Part shown: in pieces, positions 46,992 through 57,835 of the stretch
How positions within the stretch are numbered: the stretch's first letter is position 1
How the letters are laid out: each line of letters begins with the position of its first letter
Assembly (NCBI GenBank): GCA_040437565.1
Contig: JBDOQK010000048.1
Location: 124,001 to 188,000, forward strand
Origin: Albugo candida
Taxonomy: Eukaryota > Oomycota > Peronosporomycetes > Albuginales
Reading direction: 5' to 3'
DNA: 64,000 nucleotides
Program-made: the position numbers and the translations under genes
Notes under the pieces: model-generated
The model's database searches: none
Told to the model about the DNA's origin: nothing
The model's input: the letters and a program-made list of their open reading frames with translations, nothing else

Positions 46992-47333
46992 TGTGCAGGT
47001 AGAATACTACTTCAAGTAATAGAAAGCAACGATTCACCTATCTTAATAAGTTACGCTTGCACTGTGTTGTAATATTAANNNNNNNNNNNNNNNNNNNNNN
47101 NNNNNNNNNNNNNNNNNNNNNNNNNNNNNNNNNNNNNNNNNNNNNNNNNNNNNNNNNNNNNNNNNNNNNNNNNNNNNNACGATTGCCAGCAACGTCAACA
47201 GAGTATGCGCTCCCATCGCAAAGATGCAAAACAGCTTCTTCGCCATTGTGCAGGTAGAATACTACTTCAAGTAATAGAAAGCAACGATTCACCTATCTTA
47301 ATAAGTTACGCTTGCACTGTGTTGTAATATTAA
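46924..47333. repeat. Assembly gap with 155-bp flanking direct repeat
   Basis: Bases 46924-47078 recur at 47179-47333 around 100 N (47079-47178). Confidence 0.92.
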
Positions 47334-48045
47334 GTGACTACTTAGTCAGTCACCATTCTTGTGAAATTGTTCTATTATTCTGGCAAGCATCCTGCATTTG
47401 GCATAACAGCCGTTCGCAGGGTCCAATAAGATCGACATATCGTCTTGATAAGCGATATCACATGATTATGTGCATGATATCTCCACTTCATTTATCGTAC
47501 TAACTGATCCGCTAGAAAGCAAAAAATCGGAATGGATAATCTTCGTATTTTCCAAGTATACATTCATAACTTCACTAATCTTGGCAGTATGAGGATTTTG
47601 TTCCAGTCTACTGCATTGCCAAGGCATAACAGGGATGTTCGATGAACCGATGAGTTTCGTGCCTGGATCAGTCCAACAAGAAGTACGTAGGACATCACAA
47701 CCCATGTAACAGGATGTCATTACCACACTATTTTCTCTACTGATTCAAGTGCGAGCTTTTTGCTGACAAGTGCGACATACAACGGATCGATCGTGATGAT
47801 TGGTAAAGATTACGCCTACGGCACCGTCATCTATCCATTTCCATGCTCGCCATCACATTTTCCTGTCGTCCTGTTTGCTGTTGAATGGATTGCGGCTATA
47901 ATATCTATACTGTGGCATCCATCTTCTAACACGAGGCTGTATAACGAAAGCGCAACTACTTCTCAGTGCTGAAAATTGGAAAGTTATATTAAGAGTTAAA
48001 CCACTGTTAAGAATGAATGTATATATCCCCTCATAAACTGATCGC
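47334..48045. other. Intergenic region left of the copia element
   Basis: About 710 bp with no supported gene. Confidence 0.45.
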
Positions 48046-48149
48046 TCCTTCCAGATAGTTCGAAGACCACTGTCTATGCAAGTTGCCCTTTTTTTAGTTG
48101 CCCTTTTCACGACATAACCGTAGTGATGCGTAATCCGATGCACTCCACT

Positions 48150-49791
48150 TCAACTTGCACTCTCGCGAATTCCACCTTCATTGCGTAGTTGCAGTAATTG
48201 CGGTGCACCAAGTGGCGTCGTCAGGTAATCAGCAAGCTGCACAGCTGACGAGATATGCTTGAGCTGGATCTCGCCTTGTTCAACGTGATCCCGAACAAAA
48301 TGCATCCTGAGGTCAATGTGTTTAGCTCTTGGTGTATAGCCTTGATTCGTCGCAATACGTATCGCTGACTTGTTGTTCATGTGCACTGTAGTCGCGGTCT
48401 TGCACGTGACATCCATCTCTTTGAGCAAGTAACGAATCCATATAATTTCTTGTGTAGCAAGTGCCAGTGCCATATATTCCGCTTCAGCAGATGACAAAGC
48501 TACCGAAGTTTGGCGTTTGCTTTTGTATACGACAACCGTGTCACCGAGCAAAATCAATATGCCAGATGTAGTTCGACGAGTCTTCTTGTCCTTCCCCGAT
48601 TCGCGTCACAGTACGCCCGAAGTATAATCTTGTTGTCGTCCGATTTCTTGTACGTGATTCCGTGCGAGTTTGCTCCCATAAGATAGTATAAAAAGCGTAC
48701 AGCCGCACGCCAGTGCATCTGTCGTGGCTGCTCCAACTACTGCGATAACACTGACACCACATAGCTAATATCTGGTCGCGTTGCGTTCGCAATATAAAAC
48801 AGCAAACCGACCAATTTGCGGTACGAAGTGCTGTCTTTAAGCACTGAGTGTGACTCATCAGGAGTCAAGTCCTGGCCTGTATTGATAGGATTGCGAACTG
48901 CATAGGCCCCACTTTGCTCAAACTTCGAGACCAACTTCGCATAAATTGGGACTGTTTCAACACCAACTCCCCTTTTTCTCGTGAATAGTTCACTTCCATC
49001 CCAAATAAATCGCGCAGCTCCAATTGACTTGACAGTAAAATGAACTGTTAATTCCTTGTAGATCGTGTCTACCTCAGCATCTGACTTGCTTCCAACTAAA
49101 ATGTCGTCCACATACAAGACTATGTATGTGAGTGACTTGATGTTTGCATGATTGCATCGAACAAAAATACATGTGTCTGCTCGACATTGTTCGAATCCCA
49201 TAGTAGACAACACGGAGCATATTTTCTTGTGCCAGACCGCAGCCGCTTGTTTCAACTCATATAAGCTGCGTCGTAATTTGCACACCATTCCAAGTGCAAT
49301 CTCAGCTCCAAGCGGTGGCTCCATGAAAACTTCTTCTTCCAAGTCACCATTTAGAAATGCCGTTTCCACTCAAATTGTCGGATTACGTATTGCATGCTGC
49401 AACAAACCGACAGAAACATGCGAATCGTATTTGAGCATGCAACAGGTGAATATGTGTCGAAGTAATCAAAGCCATGCGTTTGCAAATATTCGAGGGCAAA
49501 CAAACGTTCTTTGTAACGAGCGATATCACCGTTTTCATCGTACTTATGCCCAAATACCCACTTGTGACCTATGACCTTGGCACCGGAAGGACGGTAGACA
49601 ACATCCCATGTGTAGTTCTTACAATGAGCTTTAAGTTCTGCTTGAATAGCTTCTTTCCATTGTTCTTCGTTCGTTGACTGCAACGCTTCTCGAAAATTCA
49701 TCGGTACATCAGTGGCAGAAAAAAAGCGAACTTTCGTCACCGTGACGTTTGGATTCCGGCTCGACCCGTTTGCTATATACCGGCGATTCAT
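48150..49791 (-). pseudogene. Copia pol (reverse transcriptase and RNase H), frameshifted
   Basis: Successive frames carry pol in order: the RVT_2 start (HCKNYTWDVVYRPSGAKVIGHKWVF, 49791-49351), the palm with LYVDDILVGSK (49369-48737), the linker (YYLMGANSHGITYKK, 48736-48554) and RNase H with SVALSSAEAEYMALALATQE and KHIDLRMHFVRD (48557-48150). At least three frameshifts separate them, so no full-length product can be made. Integrase and gag are not seen; they would lie at or beyond the gap at 50077. Confidence 0.9.
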
Positions 49792-50076
49792 CAGTCAGGA
49801 GTGGAAGATTTACACTATCATCGTCAAAGCCATCATTAGTGAGTAGATGAGATGATATAGAAGAACGATAAGGCCTTTAGTTAGACCCCGAGTATAACTG
49901 AAGTCAGGTATCTGGAGGGTGGAAATCTGCACAACGTACAATAGCTCGTGACGGATCAGGTATTCCTGGAAGCATGTGTGTACCATTATTGCCACTTCCA
50001 ACGACAGTTTCGCTTGGTGTACGATCTGTCATTGAATCGGTTGTGCTGATTGGTTGTATATCTGTGCGCCCCCCCC

Positions 50077-50176
50077 NNNNNNNNNNNNNNNNNNNNNNNN
50101 NNNNNNNNNNNNNNNNNNNNNNNNNNNNNNNNNNNNNNNNNNNNNNNNNNNNNNNNNNNNNNNNNNNNNNNNNNNN
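50077..50176. other. Assembly gap without flanking repeat
   Basis: 100 N after a run of eight C bases; the flanks do not repeat, so an unknown amount of the copia region is missing. Confidence 0.75.
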
Positions 50177-50282
50177 AATCCGGAAGTACTTATATTAGGT
50201 CCTTAGTTCACCTAACAGTTAATCTAAGCCTTTACAAACTACTGCATCTTATCTGCACATCCGGTATGTTGAATATCCAACA

Positions 50283-53200
50283 CAGATAGTTCGAAGACCG
50301 CTGTCTATGCAAGTTGGCCTTTTCACGGCACATAACCGTCGTGATGCGAAATCCGCTACAGGCTTATGGTCATAGAGGACCGTATGTCGCTGATAGCATA
50401 GTCAAACACTCTCGATGTCATAGGAAGATAGGCGGACATGTCTTCGATCTTTTATGGAGTAATCGGCAGGAATCAAGATGGCATTAGGTCAGATTTTCAT
50501 ATACAGCACGGAGATTTCGAGTGCTCGGGAAGGTTTGGGTACATATATTCTGTCATTGAAAGTGCTTTTTCTTACCGACGGTGTACGTTGTCACACAATT
50601 GTGACTACAATTAGCAATGCATGGAGAAACTAAATCGTTTGAAGCAAAATGAGACATCCTTGCAATCCACTGCGTTACACAAGCGGAAATGAATCAGCAT
50701 AAGATGACGATTAAGTATGTGATAATTGTAATACCCCGCTGCTGCTAACGGGCAAGAGCTAGAATCCCACAATTACCTGATAAATGGCTTGCGAAAATTG
50801 CTGCCACTTTATTTAATTTCCAAAGTTAGCTCTCACATTATACGTTGTAGTGTGCTCGGTATTTCGGAATATGATCCTTCAGCGGGTGATACACGTCAAT
50901 CAAATTCTCTTCTTGCATGCCATTTTTACTTCAAATTCTTGCGACGAATTCAAGCTTAACATCACTTTAAGATGAGAATCTGCTTCTTCTATCGAGCATC
51001 ATACCTATTTTTCTTTCCATAATAGCGAGTCTCATAAACCATCTCGCGATGCAAAGACAATTTGTGTGCGTATTTCTTTTTTTGAAAAGTCTAACCGGAG
51101 CAAGACATTTGCTAAAGCAAACCTTATTGAGGTGCGAGAGAGCGTACAAAGAGTAATGGAAATGTTCTAAAGGTGCCTCTTTGAGTCGCTAACATTCATG
51201 AATCGACATATTTCAGTTCAATGGTGTCAAGAAAAGCTCACAACGGTGCCGGAATCTGAAGAAAATGTTGCTGCTCCCTCTTCTTCACATTGTGAGGTCC
51301 TATCAATCGGATAGTCCGACAATCATAGATCCTATCCGGAACTGACAGATTTGGTACGACCTTAGATATATGCTGAGGAAAGTTTTATTTTTATGCTTTG
51401 AAGGCTTCGAAAGCTACGTATGCCACTGGTTTCAATGTAAATGTGCTATAACTACATAACTACATAACTACAATATGAACACAGTAGAGACGAAGGTCTT
51501 CAACTGGTGTCTACGAAATGAGCTGCTCAGAAAAATACGAGCTCCTTTAAACTTTCTTAAGGCTATGAATGACTTCTGAGTGTCTTTGGGGCCCACTTGA
51601 TGTATAGTACGATCACAATAGCTATCGGACTTTCCGGGTTGAAGCTTCAGCTAATGTCTCGTGGCAGAGGTAGTAATGACGATACAGCATGATGCTCATG
51701 ATAGGATAAGGTAGTTAGACTCAACCAAGAACTAGAAGTGTAATAAATCTTGCCTCTTCTCACAGCATACTTTCCTTGTCTCAAGGAATGTACGGGTTAC
51801 TTAGACCAACAATTATAAACAATTACGCATGTTGTCACCACTATCGAAAGAAATAGAGATGTTGGATTTCTACCTTCGCTTTCTAGCATTATAACCTCTA
51901 TATTCTGTTATATTCTCTCATTTGGATACTGTATCATGCAGATTTGTTGTGTCATGAATCCATCATTTATTGTGGATGGAGGAAGCTCATTATATCACTG
52001 TATCAGCCTACGATCAATTAGTTTCAACTTTCTGCCAAACAAAATAAAGCTGGAACAAATTCTAGATGACGCAGCGTAGCCAATCTATAACTTCTAAAGA
52101 AATAGATGCTACTGAACTTGCGGCTGCTGATTTGACTCTATGATTTTGGTGTGCATATCTGAGAACACAAAATTATTAGAAGCTTCTTGCCATCACTTTG
52201 CAATGCATAGTAATCACTAGATGCTACCATGACACGGGTACAGTAATAAAAACCATTGCGTTGTCGAGAAGACCATTGATCACTTGTCAGCTTCTCTATA
52301 AGATCGAAACAATTTAATATCGTATAAGTATATGTGGCTTGCTATTGTGGCCACCAGTTTTATAAAACTATACATTGCGGCTTTAGTTGCGCTATTACAG
52401 GTATCTGCTGATTGCTTTCACTTGTTTGGAGAGTTTGCGCAGCAAACAACGGATTAAAATGCTATGTTTTCTTGACCCTACAAATTCCAATAGCAAAATC
52501 ATCGCAGCATTTGACTTCCATACATTTATTTTCAGTTTACGATTCACCAGTGGTGCTACCGATGAGCTCTCGCTTATAGGCAGATGACGAAGAAACTTTA
52601 TTCACATCATTTTTGAAATACTGTTTGCTTATTCGTAGCGATCTTACGCCCCATGGCACACGATGTCGTACATGGCAATGCAGCAATTATCAGGACGCGT
52701 TCCAACTTGTACTTATCGTCACAGCGGTGAGAATGCCATTATTGTGTTCATGTCAGCAGCTGACCATAGATCACTTCCTCCGAAGCGTAAACAAGCTACT
52801 CGCCGTCCCTCACAATCACAACGAATCGCTCTTATCCTCTGTTATTGACCCCATTTTCCAATTCATCATCAACCGAGGCCTTCATTCATAGCCACAGAGA
52901 CAGCGCTCCGTGGTACGTCCAACCACATCCAACGCGTACTAGTGTCTTCACGTTTGGGACAAGATGCGTATCAGCAACAAAATCATGTTATATTTGTATT
53001 AATTACGCCGTTTACAGCCGTGCATGCATTACTTTGCTTGCGCGTTTTGCACAAAATTGATATTGTAAGAGCCCNNNNNNNNNNNNNNNNNNNNNNNNNN
53101 NNNNNNNNNNNNNNNNNNNNNNNNNNNNNNNNNNNNNNNNNNNNNNNNNNNNNNNNNNNNNNNNNNNNNNNNNNAATCACAACGAATCGCTCTTATCCTC

Positions 53201-53389
53201 TGTTATTGACCCCATTTTCCAATTCATCATCAACCGAGGCCTTCATTCATAGCCACAGAGACAGCGCTCCGTGGTACGTCCAACCACATCCAACGCGTAC
53301 TAGTGTCTTCACGTTTGGGACAAGATGCGTATCAGCAACAAAATCATGTTATACTTGTATTAATTACGACGTTTACAGCCGTGCATGCA
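50283..53389. other. Long gene-poor region
   Basis: About 3.1 kb downstream of TTC1 without a supportable gene. It holds a three-copy 8-mer (ATAACTAC) at 51448-51471 and the assembly repeat described separately. Between 52332 and 52900 several overlapping frames look partly protein-like (for example MWLAIVATSFIKLYIAAL from 52332, and GENAIIVFMSAADHRSLPP from about 52735), but I could not join them by splice sites in a consistent frame. Confidence 0.4.
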
Positions 53390-53435
53390 TTACTTTGCTT
53401 GCGCGTTTTGCACAAAATTGATATTGTAAGAGCCC
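52814..53435. repeat. Assembly gap with 261-bp flanking repeat, two mismatches
   Basis: Bases 52814-53074 recur at 53175-53435 around 100 N (53075-53174), including the last 15 codons of TTC1. The copies differ at 52993/53354 (T/C) and 53008/53369 (C/A), as allelic contigs would. Confidence 0.92.
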
Positions 53436-54454
53436 GTATTGGGATCTTGGACCATCTTGAAGTTATCTGTACTCAGCCCGAATTTGCCAAGGAGTGTGTT
53501 TCCGAACCCCTTCAACTTATCCATCATCTCGGCTTTCATTTTTTCAGTCCGCTCATCAACAATCTTTTTCAGACGCGTATGCGAAGAACGTGCGACTGAA
53601 AGCGAGCTATCGATCTTCAAGACTTCATCGTAATCTGGAACACTGTCGGTGAGCTTTATAATATACTATGATATAAGCGCACGCACCTCGTAATGCTTCT
53701 TCAAGCTTATCCAATTTTTCGTATGCTTCTGCGCGTCGCATAAGCGCCTAAAAAGAACGCGAGTACTCTTAATGACGATACGCAGTTGGAAGGCTTAAAG
53801 TAGCACGCACTTTGATGTATTTTGGAGATAATGCGATAGCTTGCGTGCAGTCATCAATGGTTTCTTCTACTCGATCCTAGAGATCAAATACCATCTGTTA
53901 CACAATCCATCTTCCAACAGAAGCAATAATGTACCAGCCGCATCAGACATGCCGCTCGATTGCTAAAGTAGATCGCCTGAAGCAAATATGAGTTCGAATG
54001 AACTAAATAAGGTGTGACACGTTACCTTATCGTTGGCGTGTTCCTCGCCTATGGGACTAAATCGGAGTGCAATGGTGTAACATTCAATCGCATCGAGTGA
54101 CCGACCGAGTCCAAAGAACCTAAACATGCCGTACTTAGGGAGAGCTGCGTGCACGCTTTGTAAAAGTTTTCTTTACTTATTGCCGAGATTCTTCGCCTTT
54201 GATGCTTTCTCGGCATCTTTGGTGCAATCAATTAGTGGAGGTTGCGATTCTGGCTCGGTAGATTCAGCATCTGGCCGACACTCAGATGACTCTGCATTAC
54301 ATTCAACAACCAGTTGTTTGAATTGCGCGTCTAAGGATTGTAGGTCATCTTCTTCTTTAGTGATCGTATCATTTGTTATTATGTCATTTTCGCGTTTTGG
54401 ATAGTGCGTCTCCTCTTCTAACACTTCAAAGCGTGAGCTGTCGTCAGTCGGCAT
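53390..54454 (-). CDS. TTC1: Tetratricopeptide repeat protein 1
   Basis: TPR co-chaperone/adaptor. Six exons, 54454-54177, 54119-54026, 53976-53935, 53876-53811, 53747-53687 and 53634-53390, total 786 bases, 261 aa (human TTC1 292). After an acidic N-terminus come three TPRs: LGNKFFGLGRSLDAIECYTIA, YFSNRAACLMRLDRVEETIDDC and LMRRAEAYEKLDKLEEALRDYDE. The C-terminus LGKFGLSTDNFKMVQDPNTG, SYNINFVQN is almost identical in form to human TTC1, making the assignment firm. Introns are 49-63 bp. The 3' end is copied across the gap at 53075. Confidence 0.93.
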
Positions 54455-55068
54455 GGAAGTCGAGTTCTTGATAATTGATAAATGGGTCGGGTTCGCTGAA
54501 CGGGTCGAAACTTTTTACAGAATTGTGACGTTCCCACAGCCTAAAGTCCGCTATGTACGCTGAATCCCTTATTTAGCGTGTATCTTATTAACAAAAATTG
54601 CTATCTACAGTCGAAGGAGGGATAAAACGTTTCACTCATAATTTGCATGCTTTTGATTCAGATCAATCAACTCAGGCGAAAGACAATTGCTGCGCACAGT
54701 ACATTTCTGATTCAAAGCTATCTCAGTGGGCATTAGCGGAACGGTAATTGATATGGCTCAAATAGCATTATAAACATTTCCATCTGATACATGATACATA
54801 CACTGTTAATTTTATAAACAATCATGAGCTTATGCGTTAACCACGACTGCACAAATTCTTTCTACGTTTTATTGAATGAATAGCCGATAAATCACAGCTC
54901 CTAGCTATTGATAACGTGACGCCAGTGGTGATAAGTGTTAGATCACTAAGAAAGGACTGAGTTAACTTCTGCTTGCGATTGCGCGAGTGCACTGCACACA
55001 AATTGTGTTCAGATCCAAGTATACTATACAGTAGACCCGCCCCCGTCCTCCCTCGAATTAGTGTCATT
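54455..55068. other. Intergenic region between divergent TTC1 and EEP genes
   Basis: 614 bp with no supported gene; promoters of both neighbours must be here. Confidence 0.5.
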
Positions 55069-56142
55069 ATGCGCAATAAGAGCCCCTATCGAAAGCCACA
55101 AACTAGCGACTTTGGTGGCTTCAAAACACTTCGTCTGAGACGCGCTCTACCGCTTATAGTCATCCTATTATCTGCATTTACCCTTCTTCAGTATATGAGG
55201 CAAGAAACTGCGAATAGAACCCCACAATTGAGAGCTCATGATCGCCAACCCGGAATACCTATTAAAATAATGACCTTCAATCTTCGATTCGCAAGCGTCG
55301 AAGACGGTCCTCGGAACTGGACGTATCGTAAAAATCATGTGATCGATATCATCAACCGCTACCATCCAACGATTATGGGGACTCAAGAAGGACTCAAAGA
55401 TCAGCTTGCTGACATTGATGTACGCTACTTGCATGCTTTTCTTGCCTCGTACGCTTTTTCAATCCTAACGACTCTCATATATGATATTTAGTCAAATCTA
55501 ATGCACCCGTATAAACGATTCGGAGTCGAACGCGAGCTTAATGGCGAACACGAGGAAATCTTTTACGATACAAATATCGTGGAATTTCTCAATGGAGGCA
55601 ATTTCTGGCTATCAGAGACACCCGACGCCTTCGGTACGAAAGGCTGGGACGCTGCTTGTGTCCGCTTAGTCACATGGTGCAAATTTCGTCTCATCAAAAC
55701 ACAGCAATCCTTCCATGTGTTCAATACTCAATTTGACCATGTCGGGCCTACCTCTCGTCACAAATCAGCTCGTTTGCTATGGGACCGAATCAAAAGCATT
55801 GCTGGGACCGAATCAATCGTATTTGTGCTTGGGGACTTTAACACATACCGATACGACCCAATGTACAAATACCTCACACAAGACGAAGCGGGTCCAGAGT
55901 TCCAGGACGCTTGGACGAATGCAGCATCCAAAATCGGCGATGTGTCTTGCACGTATCATGCGTGGGAAGGTATGAAATATAAGCTGGAAGAAGGTGTTGT
56001 GGGAGCAAATCATATCGACTGGATATTTTCCCGTCCTAATTTGAAAGTTTTGGAGACGAGAGTCATCACGGAAGAGCGATACGGATCATACCCATCGGAC
56101 CATTATCCCGTGCAAACAGAAATCCTGTTACCAGTCAAGTAG
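55069..56142 (+). CDS. Membrane-tethered endonuclease/exonuclease/phosphatase family hydrolase
   Basis: Two exons, 55069-55419 and 55492-56142 (72-bp intron), 1,002 bases, 333 aa. A basic N-terminus and a single hydrophobic helix at about 26-42 (ALPLIVILLSAFTLLQY) suggest a type II membrane anchor. The EEP (DNase I-like) domain has IKIMTFNLRFA with the first Asn, GTQEG with the metal-binding Glu, VFVLGDFNTY and the final SDHYPVQTEI with the catalytic Asp-His. These Mg2+ enzymes cleave phosphodiesters in nucleic acids, inositol phosphates or sphingomyelin; the substrate cannot be told. It ends 32 bp from the convergent LamB gene. Confidence 0.88.
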
Positions 56143-56174
56143 AGGGAAACTGAAATGTTTTAGCGCTGTATGTA

Positions 56175-57014
56175 TTACAAAAAACATTCTTTTGGCTGAC
56201 CCTCGCCGTGATGTATGGAAAACGAATCCAGCGCTACGCTTTCGTACCCCCGTGTAAAATCTCCGAGAATAAGCCATGAGCTCACATCTGATAAGACTTT
56301 GACAAAATCACACGATGTGGGCGGTGCCCAATCCAAAAGTATATTGTTCGGGTCTTTCAGCCATCCGCCTGATTCCTCCAATGGAATGGAAAATTGTGTC
56401 GGTGTGCCGTCGTAAGAAAACGTTTTGCTGAGAGGAAGTGCTAAAGTGATTCCTTTGTTCCGATCACACGATTTACATTCAATTCTCACTAGAAATCCTG
56501 TTCCCTGTTTGTTCAAATTCGCTCGATGGAAGGTGCCTTCTGCGGATGAAAGAACGAAAGAAAGCTTCCCACCATATGCCGCCCACATATTTCCTAAAAA
56601 CTTTTCGGGCGCTGAAAAATGCCAAAGCATCGAGTCATCGCCAGTTTCTGTNNNNNNNNNNNNNNNNNNNNNNNNNNNNNNNNNNNNNNNNNNNNNNNNN
56701 NNNNNNNNNNNNNNNNNNNNNNNNNNNNNNNNNNNNNNNNNNNNNNNNNNNCCTAAAAACTTTTCGGGCGCTGAAAAATGCCAAAGCATCGAGTCATCGC
56801 CAGTTTCTGTGGGATGAATCACAGCATCGACTGCGTAAATGTAATAGCTCAAAAGACCATCGCTCCGCGTGATTTCCTGGTATGAAGGTACAAATTCATC
56901 TCCGTTGTCAATAACCCGCCAATTCTCCACATTTTGATCGAAATTGCTGGTCATAAGCGCTTGACTGGTGGTAATGGTAACGATTCCTTCCTTTACGTCC
57001 ACACTGTCCGACAT
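56175..57014 (-). CDS. Stand-alone laminin IV (LamB) domain protein
   Basis: After removing the gap repeat, 681 bases encode 226 aa. Residues about 25-215 fit the laminin B/IV type A domain (PF00052): WRVIDNGDEFVP, LLSYYIYAVDAV, WHFSAPEKFLGNMWAAYGGKLSFVLSS (the signature block) and, near the end, SDVSSWLILGDFTRGYESVALDSFSI. In animals this domain is embedded in laminins and perlecan; here it is the whole protein and has no signal peptide at the chosen ATG (57014). An upstream exon supplying one cannot be excluded. Cysteines are few. Function unknown. Confidence 0.8.
   Translation of the reverse strand: MSDSVDVKEGIVTITTSQALMTSNFDQNVENWRVIDNGDEFVPSYQEITRSDGLLSYYIYAVDAVIHPTETGDDSMLWHFSAPEKFLXXXXXXXXXXXXXXXXXXXXXXXXXXXXXXXXXXTETGDDSMLWHFSAPEKFLGNMWAAYGGKLSFVLSSAEGTFHRANLNKQGTGFLVRIECKSCDRNKGITLALPLSKTFSYDGTPTQFSIPLEESGGWLKDPNNILLDWAPPTSCDFVKVLSDVSSWLILGDFTRGYESVALDSFSIHHGEGQPKECFL
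56593..56810. repeat. Assembly gap with 59-bp flanking direct repeat
   Basis: Bases 56593-56651 recur at 56752-56810 around 100 N (56652-56751) inside the LamB gene; removal of 159 bases keeps the frame. Confidence 0.93.
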
Positions 57015-57049
57015 TGAGAATCGGAATTCCGCATACTATTGTGGTAAAA

Positions 57050-57474
57050 ATGTCAGCTCCTTCCATAGGAAACGTATCGGACGCACTCGAGAGTGTCTAG
57101 GCTCTAGCCCGAAAAGAGGACGAACAAAGACAAGTCGATTTCCAGACCCACTCACTTTGGTGGGCGTTTTCGTAATGGGCACTTGAGTTCGTTTTGGCTC
57201 ATATCTGACGAAAACAGCTTTTCAGCAGCATACAACGACTTTGAAACGCGTACCCGTGCGTCTCATAAATCTTTGAAAGTTGATACAATTGTCCATTTTC
57301 AGGCAAAGAAATAATCGTCGCTGTCAGCTAACACTCTGTCAAGTGAATGAAATCCTATCAAAGCACATACGCGCATTTCCTCGCTCCATCCAAGCAATTC
57401 GATTACTTTCTCCTCACCGGGATCCACGTGATACACGAGATTTTGCGCTATCAGTCTACAAAGACGTCATTTGA
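57050..57474 (+). CDS. Small hypothetical protein with in-frame TAG
   Basis: Three exons, 57050-57159, 57218-57278 and 57328-57474, join through introns of 58 and 49 bp in consistent phase to 318 bases. The frame would encode about 105 residues, MSAPSIGNVSDALESV, then a TAG at 57098-57100, then ALARKEDEQRQVDF..., and a helical C-terminal part ending RDTRDFALSVYKDVI. The charged helical texture suits a small scaffold or kinetochore/lysosome adaptor subunit, but no family is recognised. The TAG may be a read error, an allele or a nonsense mutation. Its start is 36 bp from the divergent LamB start. Confidence 0.45.
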
Positions 57475-57835
57475 AGTCTCTACTTGAGTAACTGTACCTC
57501 GAGCCACGAGATACTTGAGATAGGAGCAGCCATCGCATAAGACGCATCTTTCCGACTAATTATAGCTTTCCATTGCATTATAGAATTATAAAGCTACGAT
57601 TTTACATCGCCACATGGAAAGATGCTCTAAGGTAAAAACCGCACATAGCGTTGTGTCATTAAATGAAGTATAGTATTTCTGACTGCAAAACACCTTATCG
57701 TGACATCGATCGACCGCACTTTTACTGCGGCAACATCCTGTAACACGGTCACATTACCATCGAGCTGACTACGCTTCAACTCCTTTACACTTTTGGAAGC
57801 TTTGGGATGCGGACTTTAGTATCAATTCTTCCTCC
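57475..57835. other. Intergenic region
   Basis: 361 bp without a recognised feature, upstream of the kinase. Confidence 0.5.

Larger units (their letters stand above)
48046..50282 (-). mobile_element. Degenerate Ty1/copia retrotransposon
   Basis: Minus-strand element with a decayed pol (48150-49791). Past the pol stop, a segment at 48046-48137 (AGTTCGAAGACC...TGTCTATGCAAGTTG...CATAACCGT) is repeated diverged at 50285-50365. At 50267-50282 the inverted TGTTG...CAACA sequence looks like an LTR terminus, and 50177-50282 may be LTR. The gap at 50077-50176 hides the 5' internal part (gag/integrase). Boundaries are therefore approximate, and two nested or tandem copies are possible. Confidence 0.65.

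Noticed and set aside
48046-50365. The shared 90-bp segments as the two LTRs of one copia element
   Set aside because: The right copy sits outside the TGTTG...CAACA terminus and the left copy has no matching terminus, so they may be the 3' parts of two copies; the gap prevents a decision.
51448-51471. ATAACTAC repeated three times
   Set aside because: Too short and too few copies to be more than a microsatellite.
52332-53060. Possible membrane-protein gene (MWLAIVATSFIKLYIAAL and later frames)
   Set aside because: No set of splice sites joined the fragments in one frame, no family was recognised, and part lies in an assembly repeat.
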